Notes: generated from the letters alone by a model not told the origin. 26,779 nucleotides of DNA from QYQL01 sp041674265 (GCA_041674265.1 JBAYWC010000028.1:1-26779), one strand, 5' to 3'; counted from the stretch's first letter, positions 15,005 through 23,277 are shown. Translations and numbers: made by a program.

Positions 15005-16396
15005 ATGCCCAAGGACCCTGCCTCATGGAGAAATCGTTCGCCCGGGGATCTGGACAACGAATTTCCCGAGACCTTCACGGCGGATGTGGAAACGTCCGTC
15101 CGGCGCTCCCAAAAGGCCTTTCCGGAGTGGAGATTCCTGGCTTTGGACGAACGGCGTGTCGCGCTTGAGGAATGCCGCGCGCGCCTGCAGGCGAGGAGCG
15201 AAGACCTGGCCTTGTTGATGGCTTCGGAAACCGGAAAACCCCTCCGCGAAGCGCGCATGGAACTGGGTGCTGTCGTTGCGAAATTCGACCTGACCTTTGC
15301 CGACGCGGAGAGATGGGCGCGCGATGAGATGGTGACCGACGGCCCGCATCCGGCGGGGATCCGGCACCGGCCGCGCGGCCCGTCCGCGGTGGTCGCCCCG
15401 TTCAATTTTCCGATCCATCTCGGACACGGTGCCGCCATCGCCTATCTCCTTGCCGGAAACGCCGTCCTCTTCAAACCCTCGCCGCTTGCGGTGAATGTCG
15501 CCCAGGCCTACGCCGCCGAGATGCAGGCTGCGTTGCCCGCTGGCGTCTTCGAGTTGGTCCCCGGCCGGGGGGAAACCGGCCGCGAACTTTGTCTCCATCC
15601 GGGCGTGCGTTCGGTTTGTTTCACGGGTTCGGTGCCGGTCGGAACCGCTCTCGCCCGCGAACTCGCCTCCGATTATTCGAAATCGCTGGCGCTCGAACTG
15701 GGCGGGAAAAATTCGGCCGTCGTCTGTGAAGGCGCCGATCTGGACGCGGCCGCTCCCGCGATCGCGGACGGGATGTGCCTGACCAGCGGCCAGCGGTGCA
15801 ACGCGACATCGAGAGTCCTTGTCCATGAGCGGGTGGCCGCGGCTTTTGTGGAGCGTTTGCGCGCTTCCCTCTCGAGGTATGAGCCGGGCGATCCCCTGGA
15901 TGCGGCGACAACCCTGGGACCCTTGGTCAGCGAAGCCGCGAGGGAGCGCTATTTGGAACTGACCTCCCTCCCAGGCGGAAAATGGGTGCTGCCGGGAGGA
16001 TGCGTGGGCACGCTCTCCTGCGGCAAGCGGGGGTATTACGTTCGTCCGGCCGTCCTTCTTGCGGGCGCGGAAATCGACCCGACGCCGCTGGCGAGAGCCG
16101 AGACATTCGCCCCGGTTCTGGTGGTCGAGACATTCGCGGATGAGGAGGAAGCGATCCGGCGGCATGAGGCATGGGCGTTCGGGCTCACGGCAAGCATCTT
16201 CACACACGACGAGTCAACTTTTCAACGCATCGGGGACCATCTTTCCGTCGGGAACCTTTATTGGAATCTCCCCACGACATTTTCGCCGTCCACGCTTCCC
16301 TTCGGCGGCTGGGGAGCCTCGGGGAACGGCCACCCGGGCGGACGGGGATTCATCCGGTTCGCCACCGACGAACAGTCCGTCCAATGGAAGACATGA
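15005..16396 (+). CDS. Aldehyde dehydrogenase, AstD-like
   Basis: An NAD(P)-dependent aldehyde dehydrogenase of 463 residues. It has the substrate channel segment APFNFPIHLGHGAAIAYLLAGN, cofactor lysine in LFKPS, the Rossmann segment FTGSVPVG, the general base Glu in LELGGKN (about 231) and the catalytic Cys in SGQRCNATSR (about 265). The best fit I recognise is succinylglutamate-semialdehyde dehydrogenase (AstD) of the arginine succinyltransferase pathway. No other ast gene is present, so the substrate is unproven and the symbol is withheld. The start is ambiguous: GTG at 14984 or ATG at 15005; the ATG was preferred, with GAAGG 14 nt upstream. It ends 4 nt before a histidine kinase gene, so the two are probably co-transcribed. 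Confidence 0.85.
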   Translation: MPKDPASWRNRSPGDLDNEFPETFTADVETSVRRSQKAFPEWRFLALDERRVALEECRARLQARSEDLALLMASETGKPLREARMELGAVVAKFDLTFADAERWARDEMVTDGPHPAGIRHRPRGPSAVVAPFNFPIHLGHGAAIAYLLAGNAVLFKPSPLAVNVAQAYAAEMQAALPAGVFELVPGRGETGRELCLHPGVRSVCFTGSVPVGTALARELASDYSKSLALELGGKNSAVVCEGADLDAAAPAIADGMCLTSGQRCNATSRVLVHERVAAAFVERLRASLSRYEPGDPLDAATTLGPLVSEAARERYLELTSLPGGKWVLPGGCVGTLSCGKRGYYVRPAVLLAGAEIDPTPLARAETFAPVLVVETFADEEEAIRRHEAWAFGLTASIFTHDESTFQRIGDHLSVGNLYWNLPTTFSPSTLPFGGWGASGNGHPGGRGFIRFATDEQSVQWKT

Positions 16397-16400
16397 AAAG

Positions 16401-17576
16401 ATGACAAGCGGATTTCTGGACAAATTGATCGAGCGAATCGGCCTGGTCCAACCGGGCGAAGTGCAGAACTATCTCGTCGAGATCGCCCGCGAAAAGGGAT
16501 TCCTGGAAACCATTTTCAACGCGATCCTCGAAGGAGTGATTGTGACCGACCCCAAAGGACGGATCATTTACCTCAACCGTGCCGCCTGCGGGTTCTTTGG
16601 CATCGAGGCCGCGAGCAACCTCGGGAAGCCGCTGGGAGACGTGATCCGCGGGCTCGACTGGAGCGCCCTGGGCGGAACCGGCGTCGAGGTGGTGAACCGC
16701 GACCTGGAGGTCTTCTATCCCGAAAACCGGTTTCTCAATTTCTATGTGGTCCCGCTGATGAGCGACGAGGCCGATGGCGGAAATCGCGAAATGGTCGGCG
16801 GGGCCGTCATCCTCCGCGACATCACGCAGAGCCGCCGGGCAACCCAGGAAACCATCGAGACCGAACGGTTCTCCGCCCTCACGCTGCTCGCGGCGGGAGT
16901 CGCCCACGAGATCGGGAACCCGCTCAACTCCCTCGATATCCACCTCCAGCTCATGCAGCGGGATTTGCGCAAGCTCCCCGCCAAAACCAGGGCCGGCCTC
17001 GAGGAGTCGGTCCATGTCGCCCGAGGCGAGGTCGCGCGCCTGGATCACATCATCACGCAATTCCTCCGCGCCATCCGTCCGCAGCCGCTGGAACTTCGCC
17101 CGGTCAGCATCAACACGATCGTCGAGGAATCACTCCATTTCCTGGCCGCGGAGATCCAGGATCGCGACATCCTGGTCGAGACGGAGCTGGATAAAAACCT
17201 CCCCCCCCTCAACCTCGACAGCGACCAGATCAAGCAGGCCTTTTACAATGTGAGCCGGAATGCCTTCCAGGCCATGAAATCCGGCGGAATCCTCCGCATC
17301 CGGACCTCTGTGGACGAGACCCACGTGAATGTCTCGTTCGCCGACACGGGCGGGGGAATTTCCCCCGAGCATATCGGCAGGATGTTCGAACCCTATTTCA
17401 CCACCAAGTCCGACGGAAACGGGCTCGGGCTCCTCATCGTGCGGCGGATCGTCCGCGCGCATGGCGGCGAGGTCGTCCTGGAAAGCGCCCCGGGACGCGG
17501 GCTCACCCTGACCATCCGTCTCCCCAGAGCCGGCCGCCGCGTCCGCTTCCTCAAACAGGGAACACCGAAAAACTGA
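16401..17576 (+). CDS. PAS-domain sensor histidine kinase (NtrB/AtoS-like)
   Basis: A 391-residue soluble sensor kinase. A PAS domain spans about residues 35-140 (FLETIFNAILEGVIVTDPKGRIIYLNRAA). The phosphoacceptor H-box is GVAHEIGNPLNSL with His169, which places it with the NtrB/AtoS/ZraS group. The ATPase domain has N-box YNVSRNAFQAM (Asn287), G1 DTGGGI, F-box MFEPYFTTK and G2 GNGLGL. There are no membrane helices, so the signal is likely cytoplasmic. No response regulator is adjacent, although this class normally pairs with an NtrC-type activator of sigma-54 promoters, making it an orphan here. Co-transcription with the AstD-like dehydrogenase hints at a link to nitrogen or amino-acid supply, but that is inference. 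The start ATG at 16401 is set by the 4-nt gap; the frame upstream is a shadow of the dehydrogenase gene. Confidence 0.9.
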   Translation: MTSGFLDKLIERIGLVQPGEVQNYLVEIAREKGFLETIFNAILEGVIVTDPKGRIIYLNRAACGFFGIEAASNLGKPLGDVIRGLDWSALGGTGVEVVNRDLEVFYPENRFLNFYVVPLMSDEADGGNREMVGGAVILRDITQSRRATQETIETERFSALTLLAAGVAHEIGNPLNSLDIHLQLMQRDLRKLPAKTRAGLEESVHVARGEVARLDHIITQFLRAIRPQPLELRPVSINTIVEESLHFLAAEIQDRDILVETELDKNLPPLNLDSDQIKQAFYNVSRNAFQAMKSGGILRIRTSVDETHVNVSFADTGGGISPEHIGRMFEPYFTTKSDGNGLGLLIVRRIVRAHGGEVVLESAPGRGLTLTIRLPRAGRRVRFLKQGTPKN

Positions 17577-17618
17577 CCCCGCAAATCTTTGGTGCGATCG
17601 CACCAAAGATTTGCGGGG
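17577..17618. repeat. Perfect 42-bp palindrome between convergent genes
   Basis: The sequence from 17577 to 17618 equals its own reverse complement, centred on GCGATCGC. It begins on the base after the kinase stop and ends 9 nt before the stop of the convergent pseudopilin gene. As RNA it would form a 19-bp stem with a 4-nt GATC loop from either strand. It lacks a T tract, so it may block or stabilise transcript ends rather than be a standard terminator. Confidence 0.95.
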
Positions 17619-17627
17619 GATTCCCTG

Positions 17628-18191
17628 TCAATACGGCCTGGAGACGTGGCCGTCGGCGTAGAGGCGGTTCAGCCTTCCGGAGTGGACGCCTGCATAATCG
17701 GTGCAGATGGTCACCCGCGAGGGTTTGACGATCCTCACGCCCGCTCCTCTCCGTCCGCCGTAAATTTTTGGGGAAATGCTGTTTTCCTCATCGATGATCG
17801 GGCGCCACTGGTAACTGGTGCCATACGATTTTCCATCGATCGTGGTGGTGTTCTTCGCAAAGTAATTCGGGCCTTTGATATCCGCCGGGCACTTCAAGAC
17901 CTGCTGGGTCACGCCGTAGGGCTCGAGCGCGACATAAATGGGCGTGGCTTCATCCTCCGGCAAGTAAACGGGGTCCTCGGCATTCATCTCGATGATCGGA
18001 TATGTGTTGTCATGCTCGCCGACATAGGACAGGACCCCGACTCCGATTTGTCGGAGGTTGTTCATGCAGACAACACTCTGCGCGCGGTCCTGAAATTTGG
18101 CGATATGCGGCACCATCATCGAGGCGAGCATGCCGATGATGGCGACCACCACGAGGAGTTCGATCAAAGTGAAGGCGTTTTTTCGTTTCAT
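17628..18191 (-). CDS. Pseudopilin of H-X9-DG type
   Basis: A 187-residue protein with prepilin leader MKRKNAFTLIELLVVVAIIGML; here the residue before the processed Phe is Ala instead of the usual Gly. The hydrophobic helix runs to about residue 30. Then comes FQDRAQSVVCMNNLRQIGVGVLSYVGEH, the standard helix of PVC-group pseudopilins, and a C-terminal H-x9-DG element (VHSGRLNRLYADGHV). Such proteins are numerous in Verrucomicrobiota and Planctomycetota and are assumed to be type II secretion or type IV pilus-like subunits, with targets unknown. Its ATG overlaps the stop of the upstream STN-like gene (ATGA), so the two are translated together. A 42-bp palindrome lies at its 3' end. Confidence 0.9.
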   Translation of the reverse strand: MKRKNAFTLIELLVVVAIIGMLASMMVPHIAKFQDRAQSVVCMNNLRQIGVGVLSYVGEHDNTYPIIEMNAEDPVYLPEDEATPIYVALEPYGVTQQVLKCPADIKGPNYFAKNTTTIDGKSYGTSYQWRPIIDEENSISPKIYGGRRGAGVRIVKPSRVTICTDYAGVHSGRLNRLYADGHVSRPY

Positions 18192-19183
18192 GTCTTTGGC
18201 GCGGCTTCCTTGATTTGTTTTTTGCGTTCGATGTAGTTTTTCATCCGCTTTTCGCGCTGTTCGGGGGACCGGCGGGCATCGCGCGCCGCCATGCGTTCCT
18301 CCATCTTCTCCTGGACCTCCGGGCGGTTGAAAAATTCCTCCATTTTTGCGCGGCGTTGATCTTCGGGAAGAGCGCGGACCTCTTCCCAGAATTTCCTCAT
18401 CGAATCGAATTCCGACTTGGCGGCTTGTCGTTCATCCGGAGGGAGTTGGGCGATCGCCGCCTCCACCCGTTGCGCCAGCCACTCGGGATTCATCCCCTCG
18501 CGACCGAAACGCTGTCCTCCCGGCTGCCCGGCCTGGTCCCCGCCGCGCCCACCTCTGGCAACGATCAAGAAGCTCTCTTGAACGTGTCCGCCGGAAGAAT
18601 TGATGAGTTGCTTCACGATGCTGGCTGCGGGCGCGGGTTTTGCCGGCATTTTGGCCTCCGGATTCCAATCGCGGGGGACGGCGGTCATGACGCCGGATTT
18701 CATGGCCACTTGCCGGAGGGCGGACTGGAGGTCGGTTTTCTCACCGGTCTCGGGTTTCACGGTGAGGGAGCGGGGATCGGGCGGAGTGTCACCCATGAGC
18801 ATGCCCATGAAGGGGACCGGGGCCACCACCCATTGGTCCGACCGTTTGCCCGACGCGAGTTCTTCCAAGGCTTCCGCCGCCTGTTGTTTTGTGGGAGCGC
18901 CCGCAAAAACCACCCTCAACTCCCCTTCGACCCGGACCGAGAGCGTCTCCAGCGCCTCCATGAGCGGAACCCTCTTCATTTGTATGGTGAGAAGTGTTTC
19001 CGGGGGAACGTTGGTCCCAATGCGCACATGCCCCTGGCGCTCGGTGGATGCGATGACTTTTGAGACAGGAGCATCCTTGAAATTCAGGGTGATCAACCCG
19101 TCCGGCCAGAAAAAGTTGACTGCGGCGAGAGCAAGAACCACCGCTGCGGCAACGAGCAGGATTGTTTTACGATTGGCGTGCAT
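18188..19183 (-). CDS. Membrane-anchored protein with STN-like domain
   Basis: A 331-residue protein, not firmly assigned to a family. Residues 6-25 (KTILLVAAAVVLALAAVNFF) form a membrane anchor or signal. Residues about 30-110 (LITLNFKDAPVSKVIASTERQGHVRIGTNVPP, then a MKRVPLMEALETLSVRVEGE segment) have the pattern of secretin/TonB short N-terminal (STN) domains, a beta-alpha fold found at the base of secretins. A middle low-complexity part (RGGRGGDQAGQPGGQRFG) leads to a long charged C-terminal helix region (about 235-331), probably coiled coil, rich in Glu, Arg and Met. Coupling by ATGA to a pseudopilin suggests an accessory role in pilus-like secretion. It starts at the ATG at 19183, divergent from lipA. 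The N-terminal frame further upstream is an antisense shadow of lipA. Confidence 0.72.
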   Translation of the reverse strand: MHANRKTILLVAAAVVLALAAVNFFWPDGLITLNFKDAPVSKVIASTERQGHVRIGTNVPPETLLTIQMKRVPLMEALETLSVRVEGELRVVFAGAPTKQQAAEALEELASGKRSDQWVVAPVPFMGMLMGDTPPDPRSLTVKPETGEKTDLQSALRQVAMKSGVMTAVPRDWNPEAKMPAKPAPAASIVKQLINSSGGHVQESFLIVARGGRGGDQAGQPGGQRFGREGMNPEWLAQRVEAAIAQLPPDERQAAKSEFDSMRKFWEEVRALPEDQRRAKMEEFFNRPEVQEKMEERMAARDARRSPEQREKRMKNYIERKKQIKEAAPKT

Positions 19184-19261
19184 CCTTATCCAACGCCGGA
19201 CCCGTTTCCGAGTTGCGGAAAATTTGACACGGGCGAGCAGGGTGGCGATGATCACCGGGTC

Positions 19262-20149
19262 ATGGCAAGTCCCAAGATCGATCCCGAACTCCACATGAGC
19301 AAGAAGCCGGACTGGATCAAAGTCCGCCTGCCGAACAATCCGGTCTTCTTCTCGACCAAGGATCTGGTGTCGGATTTGCGGCTTCATACCGTCTGCGAAA
19401 GCGCCCAGTGCCCGAATCGTTGGGAATGCTGGAGCGGAGGGACGGCGACCTTCATGATCGCCGGGGAACGTTGCACCCGGGCCTGCGGGTTTTGCGCCGT
19501 GGATACCGCGAAGCCACTCCCGCTCGAGGACGACGAGCCGCAACGGGTCGCCGAAGGCGTGAAACGTCTCGGGCTCAGGCATGTCGTGATCACGGCCGTC
19601 GCGCGCGATGACGTGGCCGATGGCGGAGCCGACCATTTCGGCAGGACGATCGAAGCCATCCGGGCCGTCGACCCGAAGATTGCCATCGAGGTTCTTGTCC
19701 CGGATTTCAATGGCAAAGATCCCTCGATCCGCCGGGTATTGGATGCCAGGCCGGACATCTTCAATCACAATGTCGAGACCGTCGAGCGGCTCACTCCGGC
19801 GGTTCGCTCCCGCGCCAAATACCGCCTCTCCCTGGCCGTTCTCCGCCGGGTGAAGGAGATGGAACCCGACATGATGACGAAGAGCGGAATCATGCTCGGC
19901 CTCGGGGAGACGGAAAACGAGCTTTTCGAGGCAATGGATGACCTGCGCGAATCCGGGGTGCAGGTCCTCACCCTTGGCCAATACCTGCGCCCGACGCCGA
20001 ATCACCTGCCGGTGGTCGAATATGTCAACCCGGAGGCCTTCCGGCTCTACGGGGAGATCGCCCGAAAGAAGGGCTTCACGTTTGTGGCCAGCGCGCCGCT
20101 CGTCCGCAGCTCCTATCACGCCGCGGATTTCAATCCCGTCCCCCGTTGA
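19262..20149 (+). CDS. lipA: Lipoyl synthase
   Basis: A radical SAM enzyme that inserts two sulfurs into protein-bound octanoyl groups, making lipoyl cofactor for 2-oxoacid dehydrogenases and the glycine cleavage system. The auxiliary cluster motif CESAQCPNRWECW (C-x4-C-x5-C) and the radical SAM motif CTRACGFC (C-x3-C-x2-C) are both intact, and the C-terminal RSSYHA supplies the serine ligand of the auxiliary cluster. VITAVARDDVADGGADHF, DIFNHNVETVERL and LTLGQYLRPTPNHLPV are conserved. The start could be the ATG at 19262 (295 residues) or 19295 (284); both keep the conserved PDWIKVRLP. No lipB lies nearby. Only 78 nt separate it from the divergent STN-like gene. Confidence 0.96.
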   Translation: MASPKIDPELHMSKKPDWIKVRLPNNPVFFSTKDLVSDLRLHTVCESAQCPNRWECWSGGTATFMIAGERCTRACGFCAVDTAKPLPLEDDEPQRVAEGVKRLGLRHVVITAVARDDVADGGADHFGRTIEAIRAVDPKIAIEVLVPDFNGKDPSIRRVLDARPDIFNHNVETVERLTPAVRSRAKYRLSLAVLRRVKEMEPDMMTKSGIMLGLGETENELFEAMDDLRESGVQVLTLGQYLRPTPNHLPVVEYVNPEAFRLYGEIARKKGFTFVASAPLVRSSYHAADFNPVPR

Positions 20150-20188
20150 TCCGGGCAATCGGCGCGGTCGGCCAGCCCGCGCCCGATC

Positions 20189-20722
20189 TCAAATATCTTG
20201 GATCGTGAACGCCTTGGGCGGCCCGAGGATTTCGCGGAGGACGATCGCCTGGCGAATGCCGTCGCGGGTGCGCAGGACGGGGGAGAATGGATTTGCGGGG
20301 GCAGGGGCCCGGGGCGCCAAAATCGGTGGTTTTGTGGCCCAGCGTTTTTTGGGGGAAGGCGGCAGGAACGCGGGCAGCGGCGGGAGCACAGGAGCGGCCT
20401 CCCGAACGACAGGCTTCCGAGGCGCCTCGTCACGCGCGGTGGAGGCCTCCCGAACAACCGGCCTCGGGGGTTCCCCGTCATCTGCCGGCAAGCCGAGCGC
20501 CTCCATGAGCCGGCGCATGTCGGCGGATGGGGAGATGGCTGGAGGCGGCGGAGCGGCGGCGTCCTCCGCTCGCTCCGATTCCGGATGGAAAGGATCCCCT
20601 TCGGGAATTCCCATGCCTTGTCGTTCCTGCTTCCGCTGTTCGCGAAGCTCCGCGGAACGTTTCATCAGCCAGTTCACCAGGCTGATGAGGCCGATGATGA
20701 CGATGATGACAACTTGGTCCAT
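20189..20722 (-). CDS. Small membrane protein with proline-rich linker, next to floA
   Basis: A 177-residue protein of no named family. An N-terminal helix (VVIIVIIGLISLVNWLM, residues about 4-20) anchors it, followed by a charged segment (KRSAELREQRKQERQ), then about 100 residues of Pro/Ala/Arg-rich disordered sequence with two PVVREA repeats, and a conserved-looking C-terminal helix GIRQAIVLREILGPPKAF. Proteins with this architecture commonly sit after floA in Verrucomicrobiota and Planctomycetota by my recollection; the C-terminal helix may bind a partner. It begins 27 nt after floA on the same strand, so probably belongs to the same operon. It might help organise the flotillin scaffold, but this is only a context inference. 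Confidence 0.7.
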   Translation of the reverse strand: MDQVVIIVIIGLISLVNWLMKRSAELREQRKQERQGMGIPEGDPFHPESERAEDAAAPPPPAISPSADMRRLMEALGLPADDGEPPRPVVREASTARDEAPRKPVVREAAPVLPPLPAFLPPSPKKRWATKPPILAPRAPAPANPFSPVLRTRDGIRQAIVLREILGPPKAFTIQDI

Positions 20723-20749
20723 GACGCGGAAGTCCGGGAGCGGGAAAAA

Positions 20750-21775
20750 TCAGTTTCCCGGAGTTTTTTCCGGGCCGGCGATGCTCTCGCGCATCGCGGT
20801 GTCGGACTGGATGTTTTTCAACTTCATGTAGTCCATGATGCCGAGGTTGCCGCTGCGGAAGGCTTCCGCCATGGCCTGCGGGATCTGGGCCTCGGCCTCG
20901 ACCACTTTCGCGCGCATCTCCTGCGTGCGGGCTTTCATTTCCTGTTCGCTGGCGACGGCGGCGGCGCGGCGCATTTCCGCCTTCGCCTGCGCGACGACCT
21001 TGTCGGCCTCGGCCTGCTCGGCCTGGAGTTTCGCGCCGATGTTGTCGCCGATGTCCACATCCGCGATATCCACCGACAGAATTTCAAACGCGGTGCCGCT
21101 GTCGAGGCCCTTTTGGAGAACCGTCTTGGAAATCCTGTCGGGATTTTCGAGGACATCCTTGTAGGAAACCGCCGAGCCGATCGAGGTCACGATGCCTTCG
21201 CCGACACGGGCGATGATGGTTTCCTCGGTGGCGCCGCCAACGAACCGGTCGAGGTTCGATCGCACGGTGACACGGGCGCGGACCTTGACCCCGATTCCGT
21301 CGCGCGCGACGGCGTCGATGGTGACTTTCCCGGTCGCGGGATTCGGGCAGTCGATGACCTTGGGATTGATGCTGGTGCGAACGGCTTCCAGGACGGTCTT
21401 GCTGGTCCCCTTGATCGCGAGGTCGATCGCGCAGGCGCGGTTGAAATCGAGCGCGATGCCGGCCTTGTCGGCGGCGATGAGCGCCAGCACGACATGGGGC
21501 ACATTGCCCCCGGAAAGGTAATGGGCTTCGAGCATATCGGTTTCCTGCGGGATGCCCGCCTTCACGGCGGTGATCCGGCTGTCGACGATCATGCCGACAG
21601 GAACCTTCCGGAGGCGCATGCCGATGAGCTTCGAAAACGAAACCGGCGCATCGGCGATCTTCGCCCTCAGCCAAACACCGAAGAAGTTGGCCAGGATGAT
21701 GAGAAGCACCAGACCCAAGACGAGGACGATTCCGAAAACAACGAAGATGGCGAGTTGGGAAATTTGTGTGATCAT
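20750..21775 (-). CDS. floA: Flotillin-like protein FloA
   Basis: A 341-residue SPFH-family scaffold of functional membrane microdomains, involved in membrane fluidity and protein organisation. The N-terminal hydrophobic segment (IFVVFGIVLVLGLVLLIILANFF) inserts in the membrane. The FloA core follows: GMRLRKVPVGMIVDSRITAVKAG, ethanolamine-like AHYLSGGNV, ALDFNRACAIDLAIKG and RVTVRSNLDRFVGGATEETIIARVGEGIVTSIGS, all characteristic of the UPF0365/FloA family. The C-terminal Ala/Glu-rich coiled coil (KLQAEQAEADKVVAQAKAEMRRAAAV) mediates oligomerisation. The start is the ATG at 21775. It is followed by the proline-rich membrane protein; the NfeD-type protease often found upstream is absent here. 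Confidence 0.95.
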   Translation of the reverse strand: MITQISQLAIFVVFGIVLVLGLVLLIILANFFGVWLRAKIADAPVSFSKLIGMRLRKVPVGMIVDSRITAVKAGIPQETDMLEAHYLSGGNVPHVVLALIAADKAGIALDFNRACAIDLAIKGTSKTVLEAVRTSINPKVIDCPNPATGKVTIDAVARDGIGVKVRARVTVRSNLDRFVGGATEETIIARVGEGIVTSIGSAVSYKDVLENPDRISKTVLQKGLDSGTAFEILSVDIADVDIGDNIGAKLQAEQAEADKVVAQAKAEMRRAAAVASEQEMKARTQEMRAKVVEAEAQIPQAMAEAFRSGNLGIMDYMKLKNIQSDTAMRESIAGPEKTPGN

Positions 21776-22152
21776 GGTTCAGTGGGATAAAGCTCGATTA
21801 TTGCACAGAATCGCACTCTTGTGGGGAAAATCTTGGCCCGCCGCCGGAGCGCGAATTGACTCAAATGAAATGACACCGGAGGCAATGTCATCACAAATGA
21901 GCCAGAACACGACGCGGGAAATGCTGTTGAAGATGCGGGGGCGCTACCCAGGATAAATCACAGGGAGGCAGCCCATCTGGCTAGCCATTTGGCCGCCAGA
22001 GCCACCGGTTCCCCTCAAATCCCTCTTCCCTTGACCCCGTGCAAAAATCCGCCGTGACCTACCACGCAGGCCACTGATAAAGTTTCCAGCCTCCGCTTTT
22101 CCGTGACAGAGTCGCCAGGCAGTTTTTTCCCGAATACTGAACCACTTTTCCC
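21776..22152. other. Intergenic region between floA and the M24 peptidase
   Basis: Divergent spacer of 377 nt. It holds a probable transposase fragment (21870-21956). The rest shows no gene. On the minus strand AATAAT (21797-21802) could be a -10 for floA, but no good -35 is present. TGACA/TGTCA (21871-21890) is a loose inverted repeat. Confidence 0.4.
21870..21956 (+). pseudogene. Probable transposase/integrase N-terminal remnant
   Basis: A 28-codon frame ends MSQNTTREMLLKMRGRYPG. This resembles the very start of integrase-core transposases (TTREMLLKMRGRY, normally followed by a Gly/Arg-rich stretch and LLDE-C). It stops right after RYPG and no later part of a transposase is seen in any frame. 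A GGAGG precedes the inner ATG at 21885. The identification is from memory of the family and is tentative. Confidence 0.35.
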
Positions 22153-23274
22153 ATGCCGCGTTCCAAACTCATCGTCGCCTCGAGCGAGGCGTCCGCAGAT
22201 ATGCTTTATGCCACGGGGTTCCGCGCGCCGGATGCCTTTGTTTTTCTCCAGACCGGGAACAGAAGACTCCTCCTGCTTTCGGATCTCGAATTCGACCGGG
22301 GACGACAGCAGGCGAAAGTGGACCGCGTGGATTCGTTTTCCGAGATCGAGGAAAAAGCGAGGGATGGAAAGAAGAAGAAACCCGCGTATGCGCGGGTTAT
22401 TGCCGCCTGGCTTCGCGCGAACAAAACGCGCGGCGTGGTGGTCCCCGCGGATTTTCCGCTCGGGCTTTCCCGGCTTCTGAAAAAGGAAGGCGTGCGGCTG
22501 AAACCCGCGAAGGGTTCCTTTTTTCCGGAAAGGGAGAAAAAATCCCTCCGGGAGATCCACGCGATCGAGGCCGCCATCCGGATTGCCGAGGCGGGAATGG
22601 CGCGGGCGATCGATGTTCTCAAATCCGCCGTTCCGCGCAAGGACGGATGTCTTGTCCTCGGACGCCGGATTCTGACCTCGGAGATCCTGCGCGCGGAAAT
22701 CGAAACGACGATCGTCCGGGCGGGCGGAGAAGCGAGGGGCGACACGATTGTCGCGGGCGGGAACCAGGCGTGTGACCCCCATGAACGCGGGACGGGCCCG
22801 CTCCGCGCCAATGAATTGATCGTCCTCGATATTTTCCCGCGGGATGCCCGCTCGGGATACTACGGAGACATCACGCGCACGGTCGTCCGCGGCAAAGCCA
22901 CGGACGACCGGCGAAAGCTCTGGGAAACCTGCCTCACCGGGCAGGCGATGGCCCTTGAGAAGATGAAACCGGGCAACCAGGGGGCTGCGATCCATGATTC
23001 GATCAAGGAGTATTTTGCCGACCAGGGCTACCCGACCGAAATCCGTGAAGGCCGGTGGCAGGGGTTTTTTCACGGAACCGGGCACGGGCTCGGACTCGAG
23101 GTCCACGAAGCCCCCCGCTTCGCCGCAGCCACCTTTCTCCCGGGACAGGTGATCACCATCGAACCCGGAATCTACATCCCAGGAATCGGAGGGGTCCGTC
23201 ACGAGGATGTCGCTCTCATTACCAGGCGTGGCCCGAGACTTCTCACCAAGGCTCCCAAACCCCTGGAAATCTGA
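22153..23274 (+). CDS. M24-family aminopeptidase (Xaa-Pro type)
   Basis: A 373-residue metallopeptidase of the pita-bread fold that removes N-terminal residues, probably before proline. The dinuclear metal ligands are all visible: Asp226 (LDIFPRD), Asp239 (GDITRTV), His311 (FHGTGHGLGLEVHE), Glu337 (TIEPGIY) and Glu351 (RHEDVALIT). His210 in DPHERGTG is the expected substrate-binding histidine. The N-terminal creatinase-like domain (1-130) is degenerate: SKLIVASSEASADMLYATGFRAPDAF. The overall size fits PepQ/YpdF-like enzymes rather than methionine aminopeptidase. It is a single gene on the plus strand starting at the ATG at 22153, followed by a large palindromic repeat. Exact specificity cannot be read. 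Confidence 0.92.
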   Translation: MPRSKLIVASSEASADMLYATGFRAPDAFVFLQTGNRRLLLLSDLEFDRGRQQAKVDRVDSFSEIEEKARDGKKKKPAYARVIAAWLRANKTRGVVVPADFPLGLSRLLKKEGVRLKPAKGSFFPEREKKSLREIHAIEAAIRIAEAGMARAIDVLKSAVPRKDGCLVLGRRILTSEILRAEIETTIVRAGGEARGDTIVAGGNQACDPHERGTGPLRANELIVLDIFPRDARSGYYGDITRTVVRGKATDDRRKLWETCLTGQAMALEKMKPGNQGAAIHDSIKEYFADQGYPTEIREGRWQGFFHGTGHGLGLEVHEAPRFAAATFLPGQVITIEPGIYIPGIGGVRHEDVALITRRGPRLLTKAPKPLEI

Positions 23275-23277
23275 CAT

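Noticed and set aside
19184..20158. N-terminal extension of the STN-like protein frame
   Set aside because: This part is antisense to lipA; the membrane anchor directly after the ATG at 19183 marks the true start.
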